From contig JAIULZ010000004.1 of the NCBI GenBank assembly GCA_022565805.1, forward strand, positions 1 through 64,000: a stretch of DNA of 64,000 nucleotides, given 5' to 3'. Shown here one piece after another: positions 1-9,444 of the stretch. The notes under the pieces are model-generated. The model was not told where the DNA came from. It saw only the letters and a list, made by a program, of their open reading frames with translations, and made no database searches. Every line of letters starts with the position of its first letter. Position 1 is the first letter of the stretch. The position numbers were made by a program, and so were the translations under genes. Source of the DNA: Balneolales bacterium. Lineage in GTDB: Bacteria > Bacteroidota > Rhodothermia > Balneolales > Cyclonatronaceae.

Positions 1-124
1 TTTTTTGAGCTCGGCCACTGACTTCTGACCTCTTTCCCCCGGTCCTCCGTCTTCGGTCCTCGGTCATTTCGGTACAGCAATTAACGCGCCTCGATCACCC
101 ACTCACCCACTCTCCGTCCAATCT

Positions 125-964
125 TTATTTGATGTGCTCGTTCAGAATAATACCTTCCGGTACTTTTATGTCGTTGATGCCCATCCCAAACAGGGCATAG
201 TCGTATTTGGCAGGATCGTGCGGATCGAGTAGTCGTAGCTTTTCGGTTAGCTCGACTACGGCTTTCCAGTCGTTTTGTTTTCTTCCTAGTAGACCAAGCC
301 TTCGGGCGTGTCGCGCTACGTGAACATCAAGTGGTATCATGAGCTCGGAGGCTGGCATGAAGGAGTAAATTCCCGTATCAACGATGCTGTTTTTCCGGAC
401 GGTCCACCGCAGGTAGAGGTATAAGCGTTTGCATGAGCTGTTTTTTTCGCTGTTGGCGATGTGTTTGCGACAGCGGTCGGGACCTTCATGAAACTGAAAG
501 AAACGCTCATGAAACACCGCTATCAGCTCTCTTTTTTGATTTTTTGCCTGCTGATAAACCTCATGCCAGAAGGGTTCAAAGTTTCCGTATTTGATGAAGA
601 TTCGGTGGAGGATAAGGCAGAGGTAGTGCACATCTTGTGCCGTAAAGGTTCGGTGTTTGAATCCGAATAGCCTTTCTTCGTGTGCGGTTGAGTAGCTGCG
701 AATAAATCGGGCGGGTTCATGATTCATCCGCTCCATCAATTCATTAACTTTGGAAATCACAATATCCCGTCTTCCCCATGCCATTATAGCCGCGAAAAAT
801 CCCGCAATTTGCTTGTCGGCAACATCATCATAGGCATGAAGAAATAAAACCGGATCGGATGGTATGTATGATGGTACTTCAGTTATTCGGATAACCTCAT
901 CCAGAAATGGGCCAAGCTCAGGTATTTTTTTGATGCCTAATGTTCGGTATCGTTTTCCGGCCAT
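125..964 (-). CDS. TIGR02757 (DUF2400) family protein
   Basis: The 279-residue product is recognised as the TIGR02757/DUF2400 family, common in Bacteroidota and some Proteobacteria and without an established reaction. What is visible is a mostly alpha-helical protein of the family's usual length, with conserved-looking stretches DDVADKQIAGFFAAIMAWGR near residues 46-65 and PLDVHVARHARRLGLL near 212-227. The second stretch resembles the DxH-type substrate/DNA-facing region of helix-hairpin-helix glycosylase-like folds, which is only suggestive. The start is an ATG. It lies in the same direction as mutY, about 70 bp downstream of it, so the two may be co-transcribed. Function is unknown. Confidence 0.85.
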   Translation of the reverse strand: MAGKRYRTLGIKKIPELGPFLDEVIRITEVPSYIPSDPVLFLHAYDDVADKQIAGFFAAIMAWGRRDIVISKVNELMERMNHEPARFIRSYSTAHEERLFGFKHRTFTAQDVHYLCLILHRIFIKYGNFEPFWHEVYQQAKNQKRELIAVFHERFFQFHEGPDRCRKHIANSEKNSSCKRLYLYLRWTVRKNSIVDTGIYSFMPASELMIPLDVHVARHARRLGLLGRKQNDWKAVVELTEKLRLLDPHDPAKYDYALFGMGINDIKVPEGIILNEHIK

Positions 965-1036
965 TTATTTCGGTTTTCTTAATGAAGATGAACTGATAAA
1001 GATTTTTTACTGATGTATTTTTTATCATGTGTAGCT

Positions 1037-2176
1037 TTATTCGGTTGACGCATCCCTTCTATTTCCATTCAGGTAATGTTCCGTGAGGAGCTCGGTTAAT
1101 TTACGGTTGGCTTTTGGAAATGGATAGGTGTGAAGCTCCGACGGATGAATCCAACGTATTTCTTTGCTTGCCTTTGGCTTCAGAATCCCTTCATCCACAT
1201 TACAAATCCATGCGTGAAGCGTAATTTTAAAGTGGGAGTAAGCGTGGCGAATTTCGGTTATTTTTTGCTTAGGAGTTATCTTAAGCCCCGTTTCTTCATA
1301 AAACTCTCTAACAAGCGTTTGCTCAATAGTTTCTCCTGTTTCTTTTTTTCCGCCTGGAAATTCCCAGAGTCCGCCAAGCATTTTATCTTCGGGACGAAGT
1401 GCGATTAAAATTTCGCCCTTATCATTTTCGCAAACGCCCACCGCAATATGATGATGCGGCACTTTCTTTTTCGGCGCTTTGTAGGGTATGCTATCGGTTT
1501 GGAGCGTCTTAAAGGCAAGGCATCCATCCTGAACGGGACATTCCCCGCATTTCGGATTTTTGGGAGAGCAGACTGTGGCGCCAAGTTCCATCATTGCCTG
1601 ATTGAAATCAGAGGGAGACTCTCGTAGTAGCAGCTCATCCGCTATTTCCTGAATTTCATTTTTTACCGCGCTTTGACTCACATCCTTATCAATTCCAAAA
1701 AATCTGGAAATAACGCGAATTACGTTTCCGTCTACAACGGCGTGTGGTAGACCGAATGCGATACTGCTAATCGCGGCGGCTGTATATGGTCCGATTCCTT
1801 TAAGCGCGATAATTTCGTCGTAGGTTTCAGGAAATTTGGCCTCATGCTTCGAAACAACCGTTTTGGCGGCGTCTTGTAAATTACGGGCTCTCGAGTAATA
1901 ACCGAGTCCTTCCCAAACACGCAAAAGTTCCTGCCGCTCTGCCCGGGCAAGACTATCAATATCCGGGAATCGTTCTGTGAAGCGGTGATAGTAGGGGATG
2001 GCCTGATCTACCCGTGTTTGCTGAAGCATAATCTCAGATACCCATATTAGGTAAGGGTCGCTGGTTCTGCGCCACGGTAAATCACGCTTATTCTCCTGAT
2101 ACCAATTTACCAGAGGTTTGGAAAAATTTTCCTGAATAATTTGATCTCCGCCTGATGCAGAGGAAGAGTTTTGCAA
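1037..2176 (-). CDS. mutY: A/G-specific adenine DNA glycosylase MutY with intact Nudix box
   Basis: MutY removes adenine mispaired with 8-oxoguanine in base excision repair. The 379-residue protein has the catalytic Glu48 in the SEIMLQQTRV stretch, a helix-hairpin-helix with LKGIGPYTA around 125-133, the catalytic Asp149 in VVDGNV, and four [4Fe-4S] cysteines at 203, 210, 213 and 219. The C-terminal domain from about residue 241 is MutT-like. It keeps the full Nudix consensus G-x5-E-x7-REFYEETGL at residues 276-298, which E. coli MutY does not. A TIGR02757 gene follows in the same direction. Glycosylase identity is secure; any pyrophosphohydrolase activity is inference. Confidence 0.97.
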   Translation of the reverse strand: MQNSSSASGGDQIIQENFSKPLVNWYQENKRDLPWRRTSDPYLIWVSEIMLQQTRVDQAIPYYHRFTERFPDIDSLARAERQELLRVWEGLGYYSRARNLQDAAKTVVSKHEAKFPETYDEIIALKGIGPYTAAAISSIAFGLPHAVVDGNVIRVISRFFGIDKDVSQSAVKNEIQEIADELLLRESPSDFNQAMMELGATVCSPKNPKCGECPVQDGCLAFKTLQTDSIPYKAPKKKVPHHHIAVGVCENDKGEILIALRPEDKMLGGLWEFPGGKKETGETIEQTLVREFYEETGLKITPKQKITEIRHAYSHFKITLHAWICNVDEGILKPKASKEIRWIHPSELHTYPFPKANRKLTELLTEHYLNGNRRDASTE

Positions 2177-2289
2177 TGGTTCGTCGATTTATTTAGTCCG
2201 CCATTCAAGAACGGAATTGCCAGTTTCGTGGAAAGTGTGTAGTTATGGCTGATAAACGGCTTTCAGATCCGAAACATTTCAAGCTACGG

Positions 2290-3888
2290 TTAATTATTCC
2301 TGCTAAGCTGCATCACGTTTACGGTAATGGTGATGGAGGAAGCTGCCCCAAACTGATCGGTAGCAATTACCTGGAACTGATGCTCGCCCGTTTGACGTCT
2401 TGTTGGTACCCAATTTAGTTCTCCTGTAAACTCGTTGATGCTTGCTCCTTCGGGTAAATCCATGCCAAGATAACGAATAAGCTGTGGATCGGGTCCATCC
2501 GGATCGGTGGCGCGCAGAGGCAGCGTAAAGGTTTCCCCAACAGGAATAGACAGAGGCCGCACAGGATTAAAGCGTGGTGGTGCATTAAATGCACGAACCT
2601 CAATATTAAAGCTGGTAGAATCAACCTGACCGTCGCTTGTACTTGCGATTATGGTAAAATGGTTGGAACCCACATTTCTGGATGCCGGCTGCCAGTAAAA
2701 ACCCTGATCACGAATAACGGCATCCTGTATTCCCGAACGAATTTGAAACCGCACATTTTCTGCGGTTATGGGCTCTTCGAACTGTATGGGCAGGATTACC
2801 GGTCTTGGAAAGGGAACAATAAGATTCGAAATGGGGGTAAGACGCAGCGTCTCGATAACAGATCCGGAACGGCCGCTTTCCTGGGCCGTTGATGATGCAG
2901 TTTCCGGCGCTTTTAGCATGAGCTGCGTAAGCTGATTATATTCTGAAATCCAAAGCTGGTTTTTGGTGAGGGCCATGAAATTATTTGCACGGGTATCTCT
3001 TCGATAAATTCTTGAGGTTCTGCTTTTGTCTCCGATAAAGACACGCCCTTCAATTGTTCGCGCAAAATAGGTGCCATTCCAATAAAAAACCTGATCTACA
3101 GCTGCATCGGCTTCTAAAACCGGATTCAGTTCACCCTCTGAGCTAAGCTCGTAAACAGTGCCTTCTGCACCGGCAATTAATGGCTGATCATCAGCTAAAA
3201 AAAGTCTCGCAACCGCCGGACCAAAAGTAAATGACTGAATATGCTCTAAATCGGAGCCGTTTTGCCTAAACTGATGCAAACGATTATTGGATGTAAGCAC
3301 TAAAATATTATCGTCTCTGGTTTTCACAGAATACACTCTGTTCCGGCCAATTATACTAGTAGCAACGGCTTCGGGAGTTTGATCTACCGACTCAGGCGTT
3401 TCCAGCGATATGCGGTATAAGCCCGGGTTATCGGTACCCAGGTACAGCCAATTGCCGCTGCGGGCAGCGCTTAGGGGGCGTGAAGGCAAGGTAGTGGAGG
3501 AGTAAACACCCAAAACAGAAGTAGGTTCTACAATTGTTAGCTGATTGCCATTACCTGTTAAATATGCGAATCGCACATCGGCCGATATGGTATTTCCCCT
3601 GCGCTGCATGCCTTGTGAGGTGTATAACCACTGTAAAGAGTCGGCATGCACTCGAAATACAACTAAGCCTTCTTCTGATGAAAGTGCGTATAAATGAGTT
3701 TCTGAAGCCGCAATAGCCTGAAGTCCCGGAATTTCCATCAGGTGTCTGAGATCTTTCTGAAAGTCAGACCGGTCGTTATTAACAGCAATGCCTGCATATC
3801 TTGCAAAAGCCTGATTGCAGGAGTACAGGGGGGATAAAAATTGTGATAAGGTGATAAGACTTAAAAGCAGAAATAATGCTTTCATCAA
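2290..3888 (-). CDS. Secreted beta-propeller-like protein with C-terminal putative Ig (He_PIG) domain
   Basis: A 532-residue exported protein of unknown function. Residues 1-29 form a signal peptide with a hydrophobic LFLLLSLITL core. Residues 45-330 hold repeated short beta-strand units (LYALSSEEGLVVF, LYLGTDNPGLYRISL, ARLFLADDQPLIAGAEG) typical of a propeller-like fold. The C-terminal 95 residues (PPRFNPVRPL onward, with LRATDPDGPDP and GELNWVPTRRQTGEHQFQV) match putative Ig/He_PIG repeats, and a related module appears to precede it. A periplasmic or cell-surface location is expected. It stands 50 bp upstream of nothing obvious functionally; its neighbours, mutY and a reductase, do not suggest a role. 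Confidence 0.75.
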   Translation of the reverse strand: MMKALFLLLSLITLSQFLSPLYSCNQAFARYAGIAVNNDRSDFQKDLRHLMEIPGLQAIAASETHLYALSSEEGLVVFRVHADSLQWLYTSQGMQRRGNTISADVRFAYLTGNGNQLTIVEPTSVLGVYSSTTLPSRPLSAARSGNWLYLGTDNPGLYRISLETPESVDQTPEAVATSIIGRNRVYSVKTRDDNILVLTSNNRLHQFRQNGSDLEHIQSFTFGPAVARLFLADDQPLIAGAEGTVYELSSEGELNPVLEADAAVDQVFYWNGTYFARTIEGRVFIGDKSRTSRIYRRDTRANNFMALTKNQLWISEYNQLTQLMLKAPETASSTAQESGRSGSVIETLRLTPISNLIVPFPRPVILPIQFEEPITAENVRFQIRSGIQDAVIRDQGFYWQPASRNVGSNHFTIIASTSDGQVDSTSFNIEVRAFNAPPRFNPVRPLSIPVGETFTLPLRATDPDGPDPQLIRYLGMDLPEGASINEFTGELNWVPTRRQTGEHQFQVIATDQFGAASSITITVNVMQLSRNN

Positions 3889-3938
3889 ACAAAAAATTTT
3901 AGTTTAGAAAAAAAGACAGCATTTAGTTTCGCTACATC

Positions 3939-4910
3939 TTAAAGCCATCCATGCCGGCGATACCAGCTTATGGTATCACTAATCCCGTCTTCGAGGGTAA
4001 ATATTTGCCTGTAACCAAGTTCCCGCCGGATTTTTTCTACCGAGCAGGTCCATTGCAGGGTCATTTCCTTCGCTTTGTCTTTATTCATAATCGGATACTG
4101 ACCAACAAACGCACCAAGGGTTTCAAGAATTGTACCGGCGGTAGATACGAGGCCGGGTGAAACTGGTAAAGTTACGAGCCGGCGGCCAAGTGCTTTTGCG
4201 GTAGCGTCTTTAATTCGGGTCCAGCTGTATTCTTCTTCGCTCGAAACAAAATATCTGGATATGCCTGGCTTTTCTGCCGTTGATGCGAGAAGCAGGCCTT
4301 GTACTACGTCGCCGACATGCACCATAGAAATTAATTTAGCTGAGTTTCCTCCAACAATAGGGCAAATACCACGACTGGCAATTTTGAAAAACGAATAAAT
4401 TTGCTCCTCCCGAGGACCGAAAACAGCCGGCGGACGCAAAATAGATATGCAATCGTCGGCCTTGGCAACACGCTGGATCATTTCCTCCATAAGTTTCTTG
4501 GATTCTCCGTACATGCTAACCGGCATAAGCGGGTCTTCCTCATTAAGAGGTCTGGAAAAACTTGGCCCGGCCGCTGCCAAAGAGGATAAGATTACCATCT
4601 TTTTAACGCCGCTTTTCTGCGCGCACCTGATGATATTTTCAGTAGCCTCAACATTCGATTTATAAAAAATATCTGGTGTTTTAGCCTTTACGAGCGCTGC
4701 AAGGTGAAATAGAATATCAGCTCCATCCAGACCTTTCTTTAGGGCTGGGAGGTCGTGAAGGTCTCCTTTAATGGGAATAATTTCTTTGCCATCGAGCCAT
4801 TTTGGCGACGATCGGATAAGGCATCGTACCTCATTTTCCGGATTTCTTAGTAATGCGTCTGCCAGATGGCTGCCAATAAAGCCTGTGCCACCGGTTATGA
4901 ATGCTTTCAT
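3939..4910 (-). CDS. NAD-dependent epimerase/dehydratase-like reductase (extended SDR)
   Basis: A 324-residue extended short-chain dehydrogenase/reductase. The Rossmann glycine motif GGTGFIG is at residues 7-13, the catalytic YxxxK at Tyr134-Lys138, with LSSLAAAGPS before it supplying the catalytic Ser/Thr region. I chose the ATG at 4910 because MKAFITGGTGFIG begins exactly at the fold's first strand; 23 further in-frame codons upstream are unlike the family. It is divergent from the glycosyltransferase at 5413. Family knowledge: sugar epimerases, dihydroflavonol reductases and the bacterial 3-ketosphinganine reductase CerR all use this fold. The nearby serine palmitoyltransferase makes a CerR-like role possible, but substrate specificity cannot be read from the sequence. 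Confidence 0.82.
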   Translation of the reverse strand: MKAFITGGTGFIGSHLADALLRNPENEVRCLIRSSPKWLDGKEIIPIKGDLHDLPALKKGLDGADILFHLAALVKAKTPDIFYKSNVEATENIIRCAQKSGVKKMVILSSLAAAGPSFSRPLNEEDPLMPVSMYGESKKLMEEMIQRVAKADDCISILRPPAVFGPREEQIYSFFKIASRGICPIVGGNSAKLISMVHVGDVVQGLLLASTAEKPGISRYFVSSEEEYSWTRIKDATAKALGRRLVTLPVSPGLVSTAGTILETLGAFVGQYPIMNKDKAKEMTLQWTCSVEKIRRELGYRQIFTLEDGISDTISWYRRHGWL

Positions 4911-5412
4911 AAAAAAATGAAATGTTCGTATATTAATAATCTGCCTCAAAATACAAATTATGGATGTTTGATGAGGCAATAAAGTTTAAATTACTGTATA
5001 GTTGGGGTTCATGTAATGGCAGAATAAAACAAGCTGTCAGGATTCGGCCGTAATTGAGCAATTAATGTATTTTACTGAGTGTGAATATGTTGCAGTTTAA
5101 AGTCACAAGCAAAAGTTCAGGCTGATGGAAACAAATTAAGTAGTTTCGTTTGTGGAGGTGGAACAGCCGGTGCCATACTGAGTACTCATGATTGTTTGTG
5201 AACAAACAGAAGGTTTGCAAAGCCATTTAAAAGGTGAAAATGATAAAGCGCATTAATTACAAATGTGCTTTTTTATCAGACTATATCGGCTAAAAAAAAG
5301 GTTTTAGGAAGCCACTTAAACTCCTTTTTGGGCACAAATAAACGTACACACGTTATTTCATTAAAACTTATATAGAACCCCAAAAAATATCTCAACAAGC
5401 GATAGAAAGAAT
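4911..5412. other. Divergent intergenic region
   Basis: About 500 bp, AT-rich, between the divergent reductase and glycosyltransferase genes, so promoters for both should lie here, though I could not single one out. It contains a terminator-like hairpin at 5245-5275 and, at 5209-5224, the sequence GAAGGTTTGCAAAGCC. The latter resembles the termini of the 142-bp repeat family found elsewhere in the window. No coding region is supported. Confidence 0.5.
5245..5275 (+). terminator. Orphan Rho-independent terminator-like hairpin
   Basis: AAAGCGCATT and AATGTGCTTT pair (one G-T wobble) around a 7-8 nt AT loop, followed by a further run of T. It reads in the plus direction but lies upstream of the glycosyltransferase and downstream of no plus-strand gene, so it could end a short leader or small RNA. 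Confidence 0.4.
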
Positions 5413-6549
5413 ATGACCGGGCTCAAAATTGCCATATTTACCGGAAACTATGTGCACATTAAAGATGGGGTATCCCTTACTTTAAACCGTACCGTAGCAT
5501 ATCTTGAAAAACAGGGGTGCAGTGTCTACGTTTACGGGCCTGATGTTCAGGAAAAAGTGATTGAGCCGGCCGGTATATTTCGTGGAGTACCATCGGTGCC
5601 ATCACCGGGCCGCCCGGAATACCGAATATCGCTATTTTTGCCGGAAGCATATCGTATGGAGCTGGAAACCTTCAATCCGGATGTCGTACATATTGCAACA
5701 CCCGATATTTTAGGGCTGGCAGGGCTAAGATGGGCCAAAAAGCATAAAAAACCCGTCATATCATCCTATCATACTCATTTTCCCAGCTATTTAAGCTATT
5801 ACAATCTGGGTTTTTTGGAAGGTGCACTCTGGAAATACCTGCTATGGTTTTATGGAAAATGCGATAAAATTGTGTCACCGTCTTACTCTATGAATCAGTA
5901 TCTCATTAAAAAAGGGATACCATCCTCGAAAATCGGGCTTTGGACCAGAGGAATAGAAACAGACCTATTTACTCCAGACAAAAGATCTCAAGAATGGCGA
6001 AACACCTATGGCTTTTCAGCTGATGATGTTGTCGTAACTTTTGTTTCACGATTGGTTTGGGAAAAAAATCTGGTCTGTTATGTTAAGGCAGTTCAAAAAG
6101 CCATGAGTGGAAACAAGCACGTAAAAGCAATGGTGGTAGGAGACGGACCTGCACTTGAGGAACTTAGGCAAATGTTGCCGGATGCCTTTTATGCAGGCTA
6201 CAGAGAAAAAGAAGAACTCGCTCTGTTTTATGCAAACTCTGATATTTTCTTTTTCCCTTCTGAGTCGGAAACCTTCGGGAATGTTACGCAGGAAGCCGCT
6301 GCGTCGGGTTTACCGGCACTTGTAGCAGATGCCGTTGGCAGCAAGTCTATTGTATCTGATGAAATAACAGGTTATGTGATTCCACCCCATGATTACGAAG
6401 GGTTTGCAGATAAAATTCTGGAGCTAGCTTCAGACGCGGGGAAAAGAGCGCAAATGGGGACCAAGGCCAGAGAAATGGCATCTCAAAATAGTTGGGATAA
6501 GGTGCTTTCCCGGCTATACTCTCATTACGAAGAGCTTTTAAAATTCTAA
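5413..6549 (+). CDS. GT4-family glycosyltransferase (glycolipid type)
   Basis: A 378-residue GT-B fold, retaining glycosyltransferase. The N-terminal domain opens with a strand and loop (IAIFTGNYVHIKDGVSLTL) like those of glycolipid and phosphoinositol mannosyl/sulfoquinovosyl transferases (MgtA/PimB/SQD2 relatives). The C-terminal nucleotide-sugar-binding domain holds VSRLVWEKNL near 217-226 and the E-x7-E region SESETFGNVTQEAAASGLP near 279-297. It is cytoplasmic or membrane-peripheral; no membrane helix is seen. A second GT4 gene and the serine palmitoyltransferase follow in the same direction with 240-270 bp gaps. A lipid acceptor, perhaps diacylglycerol or ceramide, is inferred from relatives and context only. 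Confidence 0.88.
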   Translation: MTGLKIAIFTGNYVHIKDGVSLTLNRTVAYLEKQGCSVYVYGPDVQEKVIEPAGIFRGVPSVPSPGRPEYRISLFLPEAYRMELETFNPDVVHIATPDILGLAGLRWAKKHKKPVISSYHTHFPSYLSYYNLGFLEGALWKYLLWFYGKCDKIVSPSYSMNQYLIKKGIPSSKIGLWTRGIETDLFTPDKRSQEWRNTYGFSADDVVVTFVSRLVWEKNLVCYVKAVQKAMSGNKHVKAMVVGDGPALEELRQMLPDAFYAGYREKEELALFYANSDIFFFPSESETFGNVTQEAAASGLPALVADAVGSKSIVSDEITGYVIPPHDYEGFADKILELASDAGKRAQMGTKAREMASQNSWDKVLSRLYSHYEELLKF

Positions 6550-6818
6550 CCGAACTGAAAACAGTTAGCAAAGGTTTAATATGGTTCTGCGCAAATGCTG
6601 CTGTATATCTTTAAATTTTTAAGCGCAGCTATAACTTATAGTAGGTATTGCATCTCTGTAAAAAACAGAACCATAGAACCTTGCAAAAAAAGTAACCTGA
6701 ACATTAGCGTTTTTAAAATTAACTTCTGAATCTGCCGGGCATTATTTAAAGCATAGCTGTAGAAGCTGAGGCAGGGCAGCATATAAGTAAACTGTATTCA
6801 GAAAAACTCACATTTCGT

Positions 6819-7949
6819 TTGAAAGTACTCTACATTTCTCACTTACATCCACCTAAAGAGGCAGCCCTTAAAAACATGGGTGGTATGCAGCGCGTTAGCC
6901 TTCAGCTCACCGAGCAGCTGGAAGCATCACAGAGTGTAGAACTTATCGAGTTTACCAGAGAAACAAGGTGGAAGTTTATCGTAATTAAAACAACCTTCTT
7001 TCTTTTAAGGCTGTTCTTTTTTCTGCCAACGTACGTAAAACAAAATAAACCAGACATCATTTTGTTTTCTTCTATGGTAACGGGTTCGCTTGCTTATTTC
7101 CTGCGAAAACGAATTGATATTCCAATGGTCAGTATTTCGCATGGGCATGATGTTACGCTCAATATCGGCATATATCAGTGGCTCATTAAAAGGGTATTCC
7201 GTAGCCTTGATGGCGTGATTTCAGTTAGCTTGGCAACACAGCAGGAATGCCTGAACCGTGGCCTTAAACCCGATAAGTCGGTTGTTCTTCCAAATGGATT
7301 TGATACGCGCGATCTGAATTTGATTTACAATAAGTCGGTTGCGAGAAAAGAAATGAGCAGCGCTTTATCGAAAGATTTTGGTAACAAAAAGATACTCTTA
7401 ACCGTAGGACGCCTTATTAAACGAAAAGGGCATGAGTGGTTTATTCGTGAGGTGCTCCCCGCTGTTAAATCAGATGTGGTTTATCTTGTTATAGGAAGCG
7501 GGCCCGAATTAAATGCTATAGAGAAGTCAGTGCAGGATACGAAACAACACGATAAAGTTATACTTGCCGGGCGTTTGTCCGACGAGTTTTTAGCGTTGGC
7601 TTATTCTGGTGCAGATCTCTTTATTATGCCGAATGTTAAGGTGAAAGGCGATATGGAAGGTTTTGGCGTTGTACTGCTGGAAGCCAATATTCGAAACACT
7701 CCCGCTATTGCAACAAACATAGAAGGAATCAGGGATGTAATAAAAGAAGGAAAAAATGGTTTTCGTATAGAAGAAAGGGATAGTCTAAACTTTTCTGCCA
7801 AAATAGATGAAGTATTAACCGGAGACTTACAGCAACTGTCGGAAGGTAGTCGTTTATATGTGCAGCATAGATTTAGTTGGGAAACCGTTGCCAAAGATTA
7901 TATCAAGTATTTGGCATCTGTTATCTCAAAAAAACAAAACCTTCCGTAG
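6819..7949 (+). CDS. GT4-family glycosyltransferase
   Basis: A 376-residue GT-B glycosyltransferase. It has the N-terminal loop HPPKEAALKNMGGMQRVSLQ, the acceptor-side SHGHDVTLN near residue 108, TVGRLIKRKGHEWFI near 195-209, and the donor-binding MEGFGVVLLEANIRNTPAIA near 280-299, where the ExxxxxxxE pattern is conserved. The start is TTG at 6819 (MKVLYISHLHPP). No ATG lies close enough, and the family normally begins at this strand. It follows another GT4 gene by 269 bp and precedes serine palmitoyltransferase by 244 bp on the same strand. The donor sugar and acceptor are unknown. Confidence 0.87.
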   Translation: MKVLYISHLHPPKEAALKNMGGMQRVSLQLTEQLEASQSVELIEFTRETRWKFIVIKTTFFLLRLFFFLPTYVKQNKPDIILFSSMVTGSLAYFLRKRIDIPMVSISHGHDVTLNIGIYQWLIKRVFRSLDGVISVSLATQQECLNRGLKPDKSVVLPNGFDTRDLNLIYNKSVARKEMSSALSKDFGNKKILLTVGRLIKRKGHEWFIREVLPAVKSDVVYLVIGSGPELNAIEKSVQDTKQHDKVILAGRLSDEFLALAYSGADLFIMPNVKVKGDMEGFGVVLLEANIRNTPAIATNIEGIRDVIKEGKNGFRIEERDSLNFSAKIDEVLTGDLQQLSEGSRLYVQHRFSWETVAKDYIKYLASVISKKQNLP

Positions 7950-8193
7950 CGAATGAAATAAAATGGTTATATTACCACGTTAGATACTTAACACTGTTAG
8001 TCTTTTCCAAAAAAAAATATAAAAATTGGCTCGTTCTCGGTGGACTAAGCGAGTTTAGAGGTTAACTAATATTGATATAGCTATAATTACCTGATTTATT
8101 ACAGGGTGAATGCTGCAAGCCCGTATCAGGTTTGATCAAAGGATTGAAGTAGCTATATTAGAATGATTTTTTTACATATTTAATAGATACAGT

Positions 8194-9444
8194 ATGAGTA
8201 GTGCCCATACAAAAAAGGCAAATGTAGACGTATTTTCCAAAGCTTTTAATTTTACCAAGGCCGACGAAGTTAAGGCTTTGGGATTGTACCCATATTTTAA
8301 ACCACTAACAGAAACAGACGGTACTGTTGTTGTTATTCAGGGGCAAAAAGTTATTATGGCTGGCTCTAATAATTATCTGGGGCTTACCAACGATTCCAGA
8401 CTTATTAAAGCGGCTAAAGACGCCATCGATCGGTATGGTACAGGTTGTACAGGTTCGAGGTATCTTAATGGTACTCTGGATTTGCATCTCGAGCTTGAAG
8501 ATAAGCTTGCCGAATTCCTTCATAAAGAAGCCTGTGTTTTATTTAGTACAGGTTATCAAACAAATGAAGGCGCTATACAAACTATTGCCGGCCGCAATGA
8601 AGAAATCTACAGCGATAAAGACAACCATGCCTGCATTGTAGTTGGTACGCTTTGCTCAAACGCAAAGACGATCCGCTATCCACATAACGATATGGATCAG
8701 CTCAGAAAATTACTGGATCGCTCTAACCCGGATGTGGCAAAAATTATTGTTAGTGATGGTGTTTTTTCTATGTCGGGCAGACTTGCGAATGTACCCGAGC
8801 TGGTCAAAATTTCCAAAGAATATGGCGCACGACTGTACCTGGATGATGCGCATGCAATTGGTGTTATAGGTGATGGTGGTCGTGGTTCAGGTTCTGTATA
8901 CGGCCTTAATGACGATGTCGATCTTATTAGCGGTACATTTTCGAAGTCGTTTGCTTCTTTAGGTGGTTTTCTTGTCGGCGACAGACCTGTAATTGAGTAT
9001 ATTCGCCATAATTCTCCTGCACATATTTTTAGCGCATCTATGCCACCCGCAAACGCGGCTACTGTTCTAAAAGCGCTGGAAATCCTGAAAGAAGAAACAT
9101 GGAGATTAGATCGATTGGAATACATTTCTAATTATATGCGCGAAGGCCTGAGAAAACTTGGGTTTAATGTATGGTCGAGCAATACCCCTATTATACCAGT
9201 TGTAATTGGTGAAATGATGAACTGCTTCAAATTTTGGAAAGATCTTTTTGAGGCAGGTGTCTATGCTAATGCCGTTGTACCACCAGCTGTACCGCTGGGG
9301 CAGTCGCTCATTCGCACGAGCTATAGCGCAACGCATACAGACGATCAGTTAGACCAGATAATTGAGGCTTTCTACAAAGTAGGAGTAAAGCACGGTATTA
9401 TAGATAAAAACGGTCACTCACTTGTATCTATAGCCGGAACCTAA
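8194..9444 (+). CDS. spt: Serine palmitoyltransferase (alpha-oxoamine synthase family)
   Basis: A PLP enzyme that condenses an amino acid with an acyl thioester; for this subfamily the expected reaction is serine plus palmitoyl-CoA to 3-ketosphinganine, the first step of sphingolipid synthesis. The 416-residue protein has His145 (DNHAC, PLP stacking), Asp218 in YLDDAHAIG, and the PLP Schiff-base Lys251 in SGTFSKSFASLGGF. The N-terminal extension of about 45 residues and the SGTFSKS context fit serine palmitoyltransferase better than 8-amino-7-oxononanoate synthase or glycine C-acetyltransferase, and no biotin genes are nearby. A ceramide-synthase-like acyltransferase follows at 9934. Alternative: another alpha-oxoamine synthase with a different amino acid. 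Confidence 0.83.
   Translation: MSSAHTKKANVDVFSKAFNFTKADEVKALGLYPYFKPLTETDGTVVVIQGQKVIMAGSNNYLGLTNDSRLIKAAKDAIDRYGTGCTGSRYLNGTLDLHLELEDKLAEFLHKEACVLFSTGYQTNEGAIQTIAGRNEEIYSDKDNHACIVVGTLCSNAKTIRYPHNDMDQLRKLLDRSNPDVAKIIVSDGVFSMSGRLANVPELVKISKEYGARLYLDDAHAIGVIGDGGRGSGSVYGLNDDVDLISGTFSKSFASLGGFLVGDRPVIEYIRHNSPAHIFSASMPPANAATVLKALEILKEETWRLDRLEYISNYMREGLRKLGFNVWSSNTPIIPVVIGEMMNCFKFWKDLFEAGVYANAVVPPAVPLGQSLIRTSYSATHTDDQLDQIIEAFYKVGVKHGIIDKNGHSLVSIAGT

Noticed and set aside
1-124. Gene or repeat at the left edge
   Set aside because: The sequence has short imperfect repetitions (for example two CACCCACT units) but no coding frame or clear element; the region is cut by the window.
8642-9336. Overlapping frames within the serine palmitoyltransferase and other long genes
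   Set aside because: They are shadows of well-supported genes on the other strand or in other frames, with no recognisable motifs.
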